DNA of 64,000 nt from Puccinellia tenuiflora (lineage: Eukaryota; Streptophyta; Magnoliopsida; Poales; Poaceae), in assembly GCA_012064385.1 (NCBI GenBank), contig QRDG01001520.1, positions 558,001 through 622,000 on the forward strand. The letters run 5' to 3'. The notes under the pieces are model-generated. The model was not told the origin of the DNA. It worked only from the letters and a program-made list of their open reading frames with translations, and did not search any database. Shown here one piece after another: positions 47,566 to 57,264 of this stretch. The stretch's first letter is position 1, and each line of letters begins with the position of its first letter. The position numbers were made by a program, and so were the translations under genes.

Positions 47566-49890
47566 CGTCCCCCCTCCCGCCCCCGGCGGATCCGGGAGGA
47601 GGGGTTAGGGTTTGGGGAGATCGGCCTGGGGGAGGGGAAAGGAAGGAAGGAAGGGGGAGTGCGCGTCCGTAATGGTGGCGGTGGCGTATAAGTGGTGGTT
47701 GGGCTCCCTGTTGTAAAAATTGGAGCTTTGCGGTGGGCTGCGCTGCAACAAGTAGTCCGTCCGTCCGTCGTCTCGCCATCCATCTCTGCCTGCACTGGTC
47801 TCTCTCATCGGCAGGCAGCACCGCTGTTGCTAGGCTAGGCTGCTAGGCTGGGTGGTGGTGGTGGTGGAGTAACTTCCCTTCCTAATTGGTGGTGGGTGCC
47901 TGCGTGTCCGGGAAGGTCTGCGTGCGAGTGTGAGCAGGGAAGGTGGAAAGGAAAGGCCAGGGCGGGCGGAGTTATTACCCAGTCAGCCCCCTGGAGGACC
48001 TCAAGCCGTGGCGGAAGGGGAGTTGCAGGTGGAGACGAGACGGGGACTTGCAGGTTTCAGACGGTCTGCTTCGGGAGCTTTCTCGGTGGAGGCGTGCTGT
48101 TTATTGACATCGGTAGCTGCGGCAGTGGGGTGGAGGGGAAAAGATGCGACGCGCGTGGGGCACGTCACACGAGGATCATCAGCCTGGATATGCGTCCTTG
48201 CGTCGGGTAAAAGACTTCCTTCTTTTTCGTTTTGACCCGCAAAGATATTTCCGGTAATACCAAAATAGAGTTAATCCAGTTTATAAGAAAAATTAAACCA
48301 AAAACAATGCATTTCCCTGTTTATAAGGAAATATGTGCCAAAAAAGTGAGGAGACACGTCCTCCACATGACGCTAACCCAGAAAACCCAACAAACTCACA
48401 CCTTTGGCTTCGGGGCCGCCACCCCGCCTTACACCACTTGGCACCAAAGCTGTCCTCGGCACCGACCGAAGTCCGTGCAAGGCTTTCACCTCGAGTTCGA
48501 CCCAACTACAAAGCTCAGAGAGGAGCAAGTCGGTAGCATGACTCCGCCACCGACTTTCGAGCTCAACCACATGTCGCAGCCGCCGCAACACCTCATACTG
48601 CAAGGATTGCTATGTCGGCCACACCCAAACCACCACCGCCGCCCCGGCTTCCTAGCTGCAGGTAGCGAGCAGCCTTGGCACCGGAGAACGAGACATCAAT
48701 AATATTTGTACAGTTCGAAAAGAATCATGAGTTTAAAATGTGTTCGTATGGAAGGAAATACATTTTTGCATAGTCAAAAAAATGTTTACGCAATTTTAAA
48801 AATGTTCGTGCAGTTCAAAAAAATGTTTGCGAGTTCAAAAAGGTTTTCATAAGTGTGAGAAAGACGTTCATATAGTTCAAAAAGAGGTTCGCGATGACCA
48901 TTCAAAATAATTGTTCACAAGTCCAAAAAAGAATTGAGGCACTACACAAAAAAATAGAAAATTTATATTAAAAATAAAAATTAACCGTTGCTACGGGCGA
49001 CATATAAGAATCGCCGATATCATCATTCTTTCTCCTGCTGGGTTTTTTTTTCTTTTTTTTTTGAGAATTCTTTCTCCGGCTAGGTGAGCTGGTGCGGTGT
49101 TCTTAGTGGGCTTTGAACTTCAACAACATGACCGTACCAATTGGCTGCGTCGTTGTCCAGTGAAGGCCCGTAATGCCATATATTATGATATATTATGAAA
49201 AGGATTAAGTATAAATTTCAACCTCAATCTATTGGATTGGAGCAATTTCACCCTCAACTCAAATTTGGTATAATTTATACCCTGAAATTCTCAATACCGT
49301 CTAAATCACCCCCTATGCTGATTTTGAAGATTTTGGGCGGTTTTTTGCGAAGACGTGGCGCTGACATGGTTGCTATCCGTTAGGGGGGGCATGGACCCCA
49401 CCTGTCATAGTGACCGAATAAAATCTCCATTTCATCGTGAAATCCTCAATTCCATGGTAGGGAGGTGGTGGGCAGCTCGCCCGTGGGCAATAGCAGCAAG
49501 GATCATGGCGACGCTGGGGCAGATCGGCAGTTGGTGTAGCGGGAGGGACGCGTTGGACGGCGGGGAGCTCGAAATACGGGGATGGAGGCGTGGGCGGGTG
49601 CGCGCGGCGGCGTGGGTGGAGGCGTGCGGCGGCGCAGCAGCTCTACAGGGTGCGTCCGTGCCCATCCCCGAGTTCTCCGTTGACGCGATCCGCCGGATGA
49701 CCTCGCCCCAAGCATCGAACTCACCGCCATCGTCTTTACTCTAGCGCCATGGGTGGGCTGCAGCGCATCCGGCATCGGGCCTCCTCCCAGGGAACAACCC
49801 GGCGCTCCCCCTCTCTGCTATCCGATGACGCCCCACTCGAGACAAGGCCAGAGAAGGGTGGTGACCTCCAGTTCGTGCCAACTCGCAGTG
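47566..49890. other. JmjC promoter and intergenic sequence; no further gene called
   Basis: 47566-47900 is the likely leader and promoter of the JmjC gene: GC-rich, with CCGTCCGTCCGTCG near 47757-47770. From 48240 to 48700 a GC-rich stretch has open frames on both strands without recognisable motifs. 48715-48930 is low-complexity. 49190-49480 resembles non-coding ends of DNA transposons. 49500-49890 is GC-rich and may be the first part of a gene split by the element that follows. Confidence 0.45.
48715..48930. repeat. Degenerate short repeat of the AAAAATGTTCG(T/C)GCAGTTC type
   Basis: Words such as GTTCGTGCAGTTCAAAAAAAT and GAGTTCAAAAAGG return about every 25-30 bp with many changes. This is low-complexity sequence common in Pooideae intergenic DNA, with no sign of function. 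Confidence 0.6.
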
Positions 49891-50848
49891 TGATGTAGCC
49901 CCACATGTGGACAACACCATGGACACCATGCCAAATGGCCCAATGACAAGATCAAGAGTCAAGGCTCTTCATGAAAAGGTGACCTCGCTCCTCTCGATGT
50001 GTGATCTCGACCTCCCTTTGAATGGTTTGCTACTTCATGCCGGTACCTTGTGTATACTCAGGATCCACCCGGATGATGACCCACAATGGAGTTAAGAAGA
50101 TGGCCAAGAGGAGATCCAAGAAGATGGGCAAGAAGAGGAAGAAGGAGGCAAAAGCTCAAGGCGGAGCCAGCCGGCCTCCAGGCCGGCCTGGGCCGGCCCC
50201 CAGGCCGGACCCCCCACCCGAGCCGGCCGGCCCCCAGGCCGGACCTCCACCCGACGCAGCCGGCCTCCAGGCCGGCCTAGGCCGATTTCCAGGCCGGACC
50301 TCCACCCGACGCAGCCGGCCTCCAGGCCGGCCTAGGCCGGTTTCCAGGCCGGGCCTCCACCCGACGCAGCCGGCCTCCAGGCCGGCCTAGGCCGGCCCCC
50401 AGGCCGGTTCCCCACCTTCCTGCCTTGTTTTGTACTAAGACTATAAATAGCTTTCCCCTTTCCCCATTCTAGGCTAGACTGAATTTGAGACTTGTGTGAG
50501 CTATGCTCCTCCTCCCTCGTAGCTAGGGTTCCTCGTTGAGGTAGATCTTGTTGTTGCTACTCTTTCACTGCGGTGTCTTTAGTAGTGCAAACCAATCTTT
50601 CACTGCGGTGATTCTATTGGATCGGTGGACCGGCCGGTAAGAGCAATCGGTTTCAACAAGAGTAAGTTTGGCTTTGATTCTTCGATCCAAAGGCTACCTT
50701 TTTTAGGGTTTGTAGGGTGGAGTTCTCAGCAGGATTTGCTAGTTATATTGTGTTTTGCCCACGAATCTCCCTCGTTACCCCTCCGTGTTCTTCGTGTTCA
50801 TCCCCTTTTCCCCTCAAATCCGTGAAGATCGGGCCTAGTCCTACATCA
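49891..50848 (+). repeat. 5' LTR, 958 bp
   Basis: It begins TGATGTAGCCCCACATGTGG and ends CCTACATCA. U3 holds a GGCCGG-rich array (50165-50410) that contains three exact-period 55-bp units starting at 50244, 50299 and 50354. TATAAATAG follows at 50442-50450. U5 is about 290 bp and closely similar to U5 of the LTR at 25507. Confidence 0.93.
50442..50450 (+). promoter_or_regulatory. TATA box of the gypsy LTR promoter
   Basis: TATAAATAG directly follows the CCGG-rich array. The same motif is in the 3' LTR at 61266-61274 and in the related LTRs at 25890 and 31014. Confidence 0.7.
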
Positions 50849-50850
50849 TT

Positions 50851-50863
50851 TGGTATCAAGAGC
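50851..50863 (+). other. Primer binding site, initiator tRNA-Met type with a 1-base insertion
   Basis: TGGTATCAAGAGC differs from TGGTATCAGAGC by one extra A. It lies two bases after the LTR end. Confidence 0.8.
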
Positions 50864-51564
50864 AAGGGTTTCCACAGATTTGGATCGTGTTTCCACCTCT
50901 TATTAGCCATTTTTCCACCAAATTCTTTCTTTCCCATACCAATTTCGAAAATTCACAAAAAAATGGCCCATATGGATTTCGTTCGATCTTTCGATTTGGT
51001 GAGCGATTTGTGGTTTTGATCCACGGATCTCGTGCTTAAGACCTTTTCCCCACTTTCCGTTGGTGTTTTCCGGAGGCCTTTTCCGCTCCAAGTCCAGGCG
51101 TGCCGCGCAATTCGTCGCCGGCGGTACTACCGTCCGAACGGCCGGTACTACCACCCGCAATCGGTCCTACCGCCCGTTCGGCCAGTGCTACCGCCGCACG
51201 ACTATTCACCGACTTCATCTTCGTGTCGCTTCATCGCTACCTCGACGGCATCAAAGGTATAGCTTCCGACACATCCCTTTCCATTTCGCGAAACTTTTTC
51301 TTAGGAGCTAGCTCTTCATAGTGTGAGCATTGCACTAGTGTGACACCAAGTGACCATATCATAATCTTGTGAGCATCTAGTTGTAGCGGACTCGGCTCGG
51401 GCAAAAGCATAAAGCAAAAAAGAATAGAAAAGATTCAAAACAAAAGAGAAAAGCCGAGCCGTGATCCTAGTCATCCTCAAACTCCAATAACCAATAGAGA
51501 AATGGGTACATTTGTGCAAATCGGGTGCTCCTTCCCATACACTTGAGCTAGTTGTCCTTCGAGA

Positions 51565-51628
51565 GGTGGTGCGGCATGAGCATAGTCTTCGTTAGGTCCA
51601 AGTTGCTCCTCCCTATAGTCGCACCATC
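51565..51628 (+). ncRNA. Leader hairpin with conserved loop, partner of 27285-27349
   Basis: Outer stem GGTGGTGCGGC (51565-51575) pairs with GTCGCACCATC (51618-51628) with two G-U pairs. Inner stem GAGCA (51578-51582) pairs with TGCTC (51604-51608). The loop contains TAGTCTTCGTTAGGTCCA. Compared with the hairpin at 27285, stems differ at most positions but stay paired, and the loop differs at one base. This is the pattern expected of a selected RNA structure. Confidence 0.7.
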
Positions 51629-51951
51629 CACGTTTTTCTCCACGTGTGAGTCTCCTTTGTTTCTCGGATTGTGTGGTTAGTCTCTTTTGTTTCTTGATCT
51701 TTGTGGTTATCCTCCACTTATTGCAATAGCCTTTTCATTGGTTTCGTTTCGATTTCTTGCCACTTTACCATACCTAAGCTCCTCATAAGTGTGTGTGTGT
51801 GTGAGTCGCTTGTGGATCACTAATCAACCAACTCTTACTCTTGTGACAACTTTGTCTCGGAAGGCAAGGCCACTTATCCAATACTATCATCCAAAGGTAA
51901 GAGCAGTTATTAGCCACCAAATTTTCCACATATCACTTGTGTTGTCTTATC

Positions 51952-52721
51952 ATGGCTAGGGAAGAACAAGACGCCGCCTTCGGCAAGCAAGAGGAGGCCC
52001 TTCGGAGTTACATCGACGACAACTTACGCCGCTATGAGGAGCGCCATCAAGGCGCTCAACGTGAAAACAATGAGCGCTTCGCTCAAATCCAAGATTCCAT
52101 GAGCAAGCTCCTCGATCGAGATCATAGTCGCTCTTCAAGGTCAAGTTCGCGAAGCTCTCGCCACTCCACCCAAGAAGCCACGCACGGAGTGAGAATGATC
52201 AAGGACATCATCATCGCCAAGAGCGCCATCGCCAAGAGATACCTCATCAACAAGCGAACTTGGACCCTCACCAACACCAAGACCAACATCGTCAAGAAGC
52301 GCCTCATCCTTAAGCAAACGTAGACCATCAACAACATCAAGATCGTCATCGACAAGAGATACCAATTCCAAATGCTAACTTGGATCCCCAACATCGCCAT
52401 GAGGATAATCGACATCATCGTCATGACCTACCTCCACATCGAGCCCGCCGAGTGCCATTGGCCGACAATCATGTTGATCTTGAAGATAATGAGGATTATG
52501 TTCCACGGCACCATCCAAGGCATCATCACCGAGACCGCCATCGCCACCATGATGATGATGATGAGGATGATCACAAAAACCGTTTCAATCCTCCCAAGCT
52601 CGTCATTCCTAAGTTCCATGGCACCAACGACCCGGAGGACTACATGGCATGGGAATCCAAGGTCTCCAAACTATTTCGAGTCTACAAGGTGCCGCAAGAC
52701 AAACGAGTTGACCTCGCATCC
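51952..52721 (+). pseudogene. gag, first part (interrupted by a nested element, frameshifted)
   Basis: ATG at 51952 opens MAREEQDAAFGKQEEAL..., a charged helical N-terminus followed by a Ser/Arg-rich stretch (near 52125-52160). The frame then shifts near 52190, through a His/Gln-rich repeat. A second open frame leads to KLVIPKFHGTNDPEDYMAWE and KLFRVYKVPQDKRVDLAS, the start of the retrotransposon gag capsid domain. The nested element then cuts the domain at 52721. The other half resumes at 56634. Confidence 0.8.
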
Positions 52722-53183
52722 TGTCGGGGATATGGGACACGGGTACCCGCAAGGAGGATCAACGAGGCCCATCAGGAGGAAGCCCAGCAGGCCGACTCTA
52801 GTTAGAATAGGAAAAGGACTCACCTTTCCAACTTGTAATAGATTAGCCAAGTCCTAAGAGGACTCTACTTGTAAGCCGGCCTCCTGCACCTTTATAAGGA
52901 GGGGCAAGGCGCCCCAAAGAGGGCACGACCCAATAGGCCTAGACAGATCTAGACGCTCAACACAACGAGCTATACAATAGAGGAGCCGCCTCATCGGCGA
53001 CTTCCACCATGAGAGGAATACAACCTAGCCACAAACAGCACGTAGGGATATTACCGGATGATGTTTCCCGGGTCCCGAAGCTGTATAAATCCTTTCTCCC
53101 GTGTCGTTCGTCTACTAACCCACATCGACGATGCCCGCGCGTACATAGTCCCGTATCTTCACCGTTGATCTAATCCATCGACA
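52722..53183 (+). repeat. LTR 1 of the nested element, 462 bp
   Basis: It starts TGTCGGGGATATGGGACACG and ends AATCCATCGACA. A TATA-like TTTATAAGGAGG lies near 52890. Six substitutions and no indels separate it from 56172-56633. Confidence 0.93.
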
Positions 53184-53184
53184 T

Positions 53185-53201
53185 TGGCGCCCACCGTGGG
53201 G
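53185..53201 (+). other. Primer binding site of the nested element
   Basis: TGGCGCCCACCGTGGGG starts one base after the LTR. TGGCGCC is the usual start of PBSs in many grass gypsy-type elements. The exact tRNA is not certain. Confidence 0.6.
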
Positions 53202-54409
53202 CTAAGTGCGCGTGGATTCACAACTCGATGGGTCCAATCTTCATCAACAACGGCGACGAGTTCATCGCCGCATCGATCAAGCGACTCGGACAGATCAAGT
53301 CATCTACACGTGCGCGGGGATCGTCATCAACAACTGCCCCGCGCATACAGCAGAAATCTAGTCTCGCGCAAGCCCGGCTTCCGCACCGTCCAAGTTTGAT
53401 TCCGTGTGGACTCGGAGTCACAAGTCGTTAAGGCATACTGCAGCATGTTCAGCTCCCAAGTCGGCTATTAAGGTTCGACGTCAACACCACCCCCGTACAC
53501 GCGCTGGATCAATCAACTCGATTATTTCCGTTACTAGATCAAGAAGCGACTTCCGCGTCAATGTTCGTTATGTAACAAACACCTGGTTCTCTTTCCATAC
53601 GGAGTCGGAGAACAGAGATAGCAAGAAAAGAAATCGAGAAAAGCAAAGAGAAGCTACGGGTACTTATGTAGGCCAATCAAGCAAGCCGTGTATTGATTGC
53701 TACGTGTGATCAGAATCACATACAAGATGAAGGAAAGCAAGGAGTCTATAGCTAAATATGTACGTGGAAGCCAAAGCAGACCATGGAGAGAATCACGTGA
53801 AGAATAATTAGCCAAGACAATTAGTGCATGGATTTTCCGGCCGGAGTACTAATCACATGCATGGCCGCTTATGTGCGTGTGATTCAGATTTCAAGCAAAG
53901 AAAAGAAAGAAGAGGAAACAAAGTGCTATTAGTAGTCTACTAGTATCCACGTGGATCAAGTCAAATCTATTGTAAAGTGCTGCCAAGTAGTAGCCTGTAC
54001 ATGGATGTCCCGACGGAAGACGTACGCGGGAGCAATCAGGGGAGCCGGCAACCGAGTCAGGAAGACTCGGATGACCTCGACGAGTCGGCCTCGACAGTTC
54101 GCGGACAAACTTCAAAGAGCTAAGTCGCCTTTTTATTTAAATTTCATATTTTATTCAATTCAGTTAAATTATATAAAGTCAGCCCCTTTAAGTTAATTCC
54201 GGGTTAATTCCGAGAGCTATATATCTGGTTTATAAAGAAATTGCAGAGATAAATCAGAAGATTACAAAGTAAGTTTTAAATAATGCAAGGGGGCTAATAT
54301 AAGTTGAGTACCGTTATTATCTCAGAAAATTCTAGGTGGCATATCAAATCGATTCTTGGAGGCTTAATGTAGCCAAATCTCAAAGTTGGGTTTTTCAAAC
54401 CCGCCATGG

Positions 54410-54690
54410 ATTTCTAAAAAGTCGAGCTCTCAAATAGCTCGCACCAAATTTATTTAAAGTCGGGCTATCCTTTGCTCCCAACGGATTTCTCAAAAGTCGA
54501 GATATTGCTTGCACCGGATTTTTTCAAAGTCGAGCTATCTATTGCTTGCACCAGATTTTTCAAAGTCGAGATATCTACTGCTTGCACCGGATTTTTTCAA
54601 AGTCGAGTTATATATTGCTCGCAATGGATTTCTTTGAAAGTCAAGTTCTTTATAACTTGCATCAGATTTATTGGAAAGATTTAGTTACAC
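54410..54690 (+). repeat. About 37-bp degenerate tandem repeat (TCAAAGTCGAG unit)
   Basis: Copies of GCTTGCACCGGATTTTTTC and relatives start near 54507, 54544, 54580 and 54617, spacing 36-37 bp, with more diverged copies on both sides. It reads as a decayed array rather than coding sequence. Confidence 0.8.
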
Positions 54691-54748
54691 CCACAAAGGG
54701 ATTTCTAAAAAATATCAATGTCTCTATACTCCAGCTTATATATTACCA

Positions 54749-54903
54749 ACGAGCCCAGAGAGCTCCGCAACACCTACGAGCCCAGAGAGCTCCGTAATAC
54801 CAACGAGCCCAGAGAGCTCCGCAACACCCACGAGCCCAGAGAGCTCCGCAACACCAACGAGCCCAGAGAGCTCCGCAATATCAACGAGCCCAGAGAGCTC
54901 TGA
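54749..54903 (+). repeat. 27-bp tandem repeat, nearly 6 units (ACGAGCCCAGAGAGCTCCG)
   Basis: Units start at 54749, 54776, 54803, 54830, 54857 and 54884 with few changes. As 27 is a multiple of 3, all frames stay open through it and encode 9-residue repeats such as TSPESSATP. The unit contains the palindrome GAGAGCTC. Confidence 0.92.
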
Positions 54904-55217
54904 TTGTTATGATCAAAGGGATAAAGCCGGCTTCTCTACAGTAAGAGTTTTGCCGAGACACCCAGTAAGTGCGCCTTTATTAACTTTGATCATTAGGTCC
55001 TTGGGGGCTTGTCTTTCAGGAAAAAGCCAAGCTTTAGACTCATTGACCTGGCAAAGAAGCCAACTTATTCCTTAGTTTTATCTGGTAAGTCAGATACATC
55101 CTGTACAACAAACTGGCTGCTAATTAGCAAAGACCGGGCAGGGCCTACTTAATCATCAGTATAAAACTAAGAAGGGTTATAAGAACCAAATCAGCTCAAG
55201 CATCAATCAAATTCACA

Positions 55218-55612
55218 AAGTTTTAGCTCCGAGTTGTTGCAGGCAATACAACCCGGCACTTGGGGGCTACATGTTATCAGGTTTTCAGTTTAAGTCAAAG
55301 GAATACAGAGTTGGAAGCTCCAAGTTGTCGCAGGCCAACAACTCGGCGCTTGGGGGCTACTCACGGATCAGGTTTTTCTACAAGTTAAGCAGTAATCAAG
55401 TTCCAAAAGTTTTTATCTTCAAGTTGTTGCAGGTTAATAACCCGGCACTCGGAGACTACATCATCTGAAAGTCATGAGTTATACATCAAGGAGTCCCGAG
55501 TCGTCGCAGGCAAACGACCCGGCACTCGGGGGCTACATCATCTGAAGTTATGAGTCATCAATACAAGCTCCAAGCTGTCACAAGTTAACAACTCGGCGCT
55601 TGGGGGTTATAC
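55218..55612 (+). repeat. Five degenerate 75-99-bp units, each ending in a PPT-like GGGGGCTAC
   Basis: Each unit has the order AGTTGT(T/C)GCAGG - AACAACTCGGC - (C/T)T(C/T)GGGGGCTAC. The purine-rich words lie near 55261, 55351, 55450, 55526 and 55601. The same CTCGGGGGCTAC is the real tract next to the 3' LTR (56160-56171). Confidence 0.8.
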
Positions 55613-55691
55613 ATATACCGGTGTAAACAAGCTCGAGCAAAGTCATACAACTCGTCAAAAGGACTCGGAGAAAATTCCGACTCGCCGTCAA

Positions 55692-56023
55692 CAAGTCGAC
55701 AGGAGGAGTCGGCATCAACAAGTCGACAGGAGAAGTCGGCATTAACAAGTCGGCAGGAGAAGCCGGCATTAACAAGTCGACAGAAGAAGTCGGCAATGAC
55801 AAGTCGGCAGGAGAAGCCGGCATTAACAAGTCGACAGAAGAAGTCGGCAATGACAAGTCGGCAGGAGGAGCCGGCGTTAACAAGTCGGCAAGCGAAGCCG
55901 GCATCGACGACTCGGCAACGCCTACATCGACAACTCGGGAAAATCTACAACGATAACCCGGCAACATCTACATCGACAACTCGGCAAAGTCTACATCGAC
56001 AACTCGGCAAAGGCTGAAGCCGG
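55692..56023 (+). repeat. 27-bp array (8 units) followed by a 23-bp array (about 4.5 units)
   Basis: CAAGTCG(A/G)CAGGAGAAG(T/C)CGGC units start every 27 bp from 55692 to 55881. From 55908 the related unit CAACTCGGCAAAG(T)CTACATCGA starts every 23 bp (55908, 55931, 55954, 55977, 56000). The units share CTCGGCA/GTCGGCA cores, so the second period probably arose from the first by a 4-bp deletion that then spread. Confidence 0.92.
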
Positions 56024-56171
56024 GTTCCGCGACATCGTCGACATCTACGACTCGGCAAGCACTACATCTACAAGCCGGCAAAGAACCCGGCACAAACTCC
56101 GTGTCCCATTTCTTCAACAAATCAAGACCTTCCGCATGACTCTGCGAGTCATCCAAAAGCTCGGGGGCTAC

Positions 56172-56633
56172 TGTCGGGGATATGGGATACGGGTACCCGC
56201 AAGGAGGATCAACGAGGCCCATCAGGAGGAAGCCCAGCAGGCCGACTCTAGTTAGAATAGGAAAAGGACTCACCTTTCCAACTTGTAATAGATTAGCCGA
56301 GTCCTAAGAGGACTCTACTTGTAAGCCGGCCTCCTCCACCTTTATAAGGAGGGGCAAGGCGCCCCAAAGAGGGCACGACCCAATAGGCCTAGACAGATCT
56401 AGACGCTCAACACAACGAGCTATACAATAGAGGAGCCGCCTCACCGGCGACTTCCACCATGAGAGGAATACAACCTAGCCACAAACAGCACGTAGGGATA
56501 TTACCGGATGATGTTTCCCGGGTCCCGAAGCTGTATAAATCTTTTCTCCCGTGTCGTTTGTCTACTAACCCACATCGACGATGCCCGCGCGTACATAGTC
56601 CCGTATCTTCACCGTTGATCTAATCCATCGACA
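56172..56633 (+). repeat. LTR 2 of the nested element, 462 bp
   Basis: Same length as LTR 1 with six substitutions. It ends AATCCATCGACA and is followed by the CATCC duplication, after which the gypsy gag continues. Confidence 0.93.
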
Positions 56634-57264
56634 CATCCCTCGAGTTCGAAGGCTATGCGCAACTATGGTGGGAACAACTCCAAGCCTCCTTTGAAGACCC
56701 AATCGACACATGGAATGACATGAATAAGGAAATGCACAAGCGCTTTGTGCCACATCATTATGCGCGAGATCTATACAAGAAGCTACAAGAGCTCAAACAA
56801 GGCATCAAGACGGTCGACGAGTACTACAAGGAGATGGAGTCAACTCTCTCCCGCGCACACATTGTTGAGTCCGAGGAACAATCAATGGCACGTTTCTTGA
56901 ACGGCCTCACTTACCCAATAAAGAAGATAGTGGAATTCCAACCTTATGAGAACCTTGTTGAGCTAGTTCATCAAGCCATGAAGGCCGAGCGCCAAGTCAC
57001 CGAAGAACTCAAGTATGTCAAGGCCAAGTCCTTCTTCGCCACTAGAGCTTCTTCATCAACACAACCCATCACTCAAGTCCAAGCTCAAGGCAATATCAAA
57101 AGTCCTACACCGCAACCCACTACAACCTCCAAGAAGACGTCGCCCTCACCCCAAGCCACCAAGTCATATATCACTTGCTACAAGTGTGGAGGTCAAGGGC
57201 ACAAGTCATTTGAGTGCACCAACAAGAAGGTGATGATCGTCAATGAAATGGAGACTATGAGTTT
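56634..57264 (+). pseudogene. gag, second part, with one CCHC zinc knuckle
   Basis: After the insertion the capsid domain resumes with LEFEGYAQLWWEQLQASFED, then NKEMHKRFVPHHYARDLYKKLQ and EYYKEMESTL, typical of Ty3/gypsy gag. A linker rich in Ser/Thr/Pro follows, then the knuckle CYKCGGQGHKSFEC (C-X2-C-X4-H-X4-C) near 57178-57219. A stop at 57266-57268 ends this frame and pol opens in another frame at 57265, so a small indel separates gag from pol. Confidence 0.88.

Larger units (their letters stand above)
52722..56633 (+). mobile_element. Nested non-autonomous LTR element built of tandem repeats, TSD CATCC
   Basis: LTRs 52722-53183 and 56172-56633 are both 462 bp with TGTCG...CGACA ends, and differ at 6 positions by my count (1.3%). 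The TSD CATCC is perfect (52717-52721, 56634-56638). A PBS-like TGGCGCCCACCGTGGGG (53185-53201) follows the first LTR and a GCTCGGGGGCTAC purine-rich tract (56159-56171) precedes the second. The 3-kb inside has no gag or pol. It consists largely of four tandem-repeat blocks (54410-54690, 54749-54903, 55218-55612, 55692-56023). It is the youngest dated insertion in the window and must be mobilised in trans. Confidence 0.93.

Noticed and set aside
47185..47691. 168-codon open frame on the plus strand, Gly/Val-rich
   Set aside because: It is the opposite-strand shadow of the GC-rich first exon of the JmjC gene, which has clear WRC homology on the minus strand.
48232..48702. 156-codon plus-strand frame
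   Set aside because: GC-rich sequence with open frames on both strands, no recognisable domain, no promoter or splice context. Probably an old repeat.
54749..56023. CRISPR-like regularly spaced repeats
   Set aside because: Units are contiguous, without unique spacers, and lie inside a plant LTR element with TSDs.
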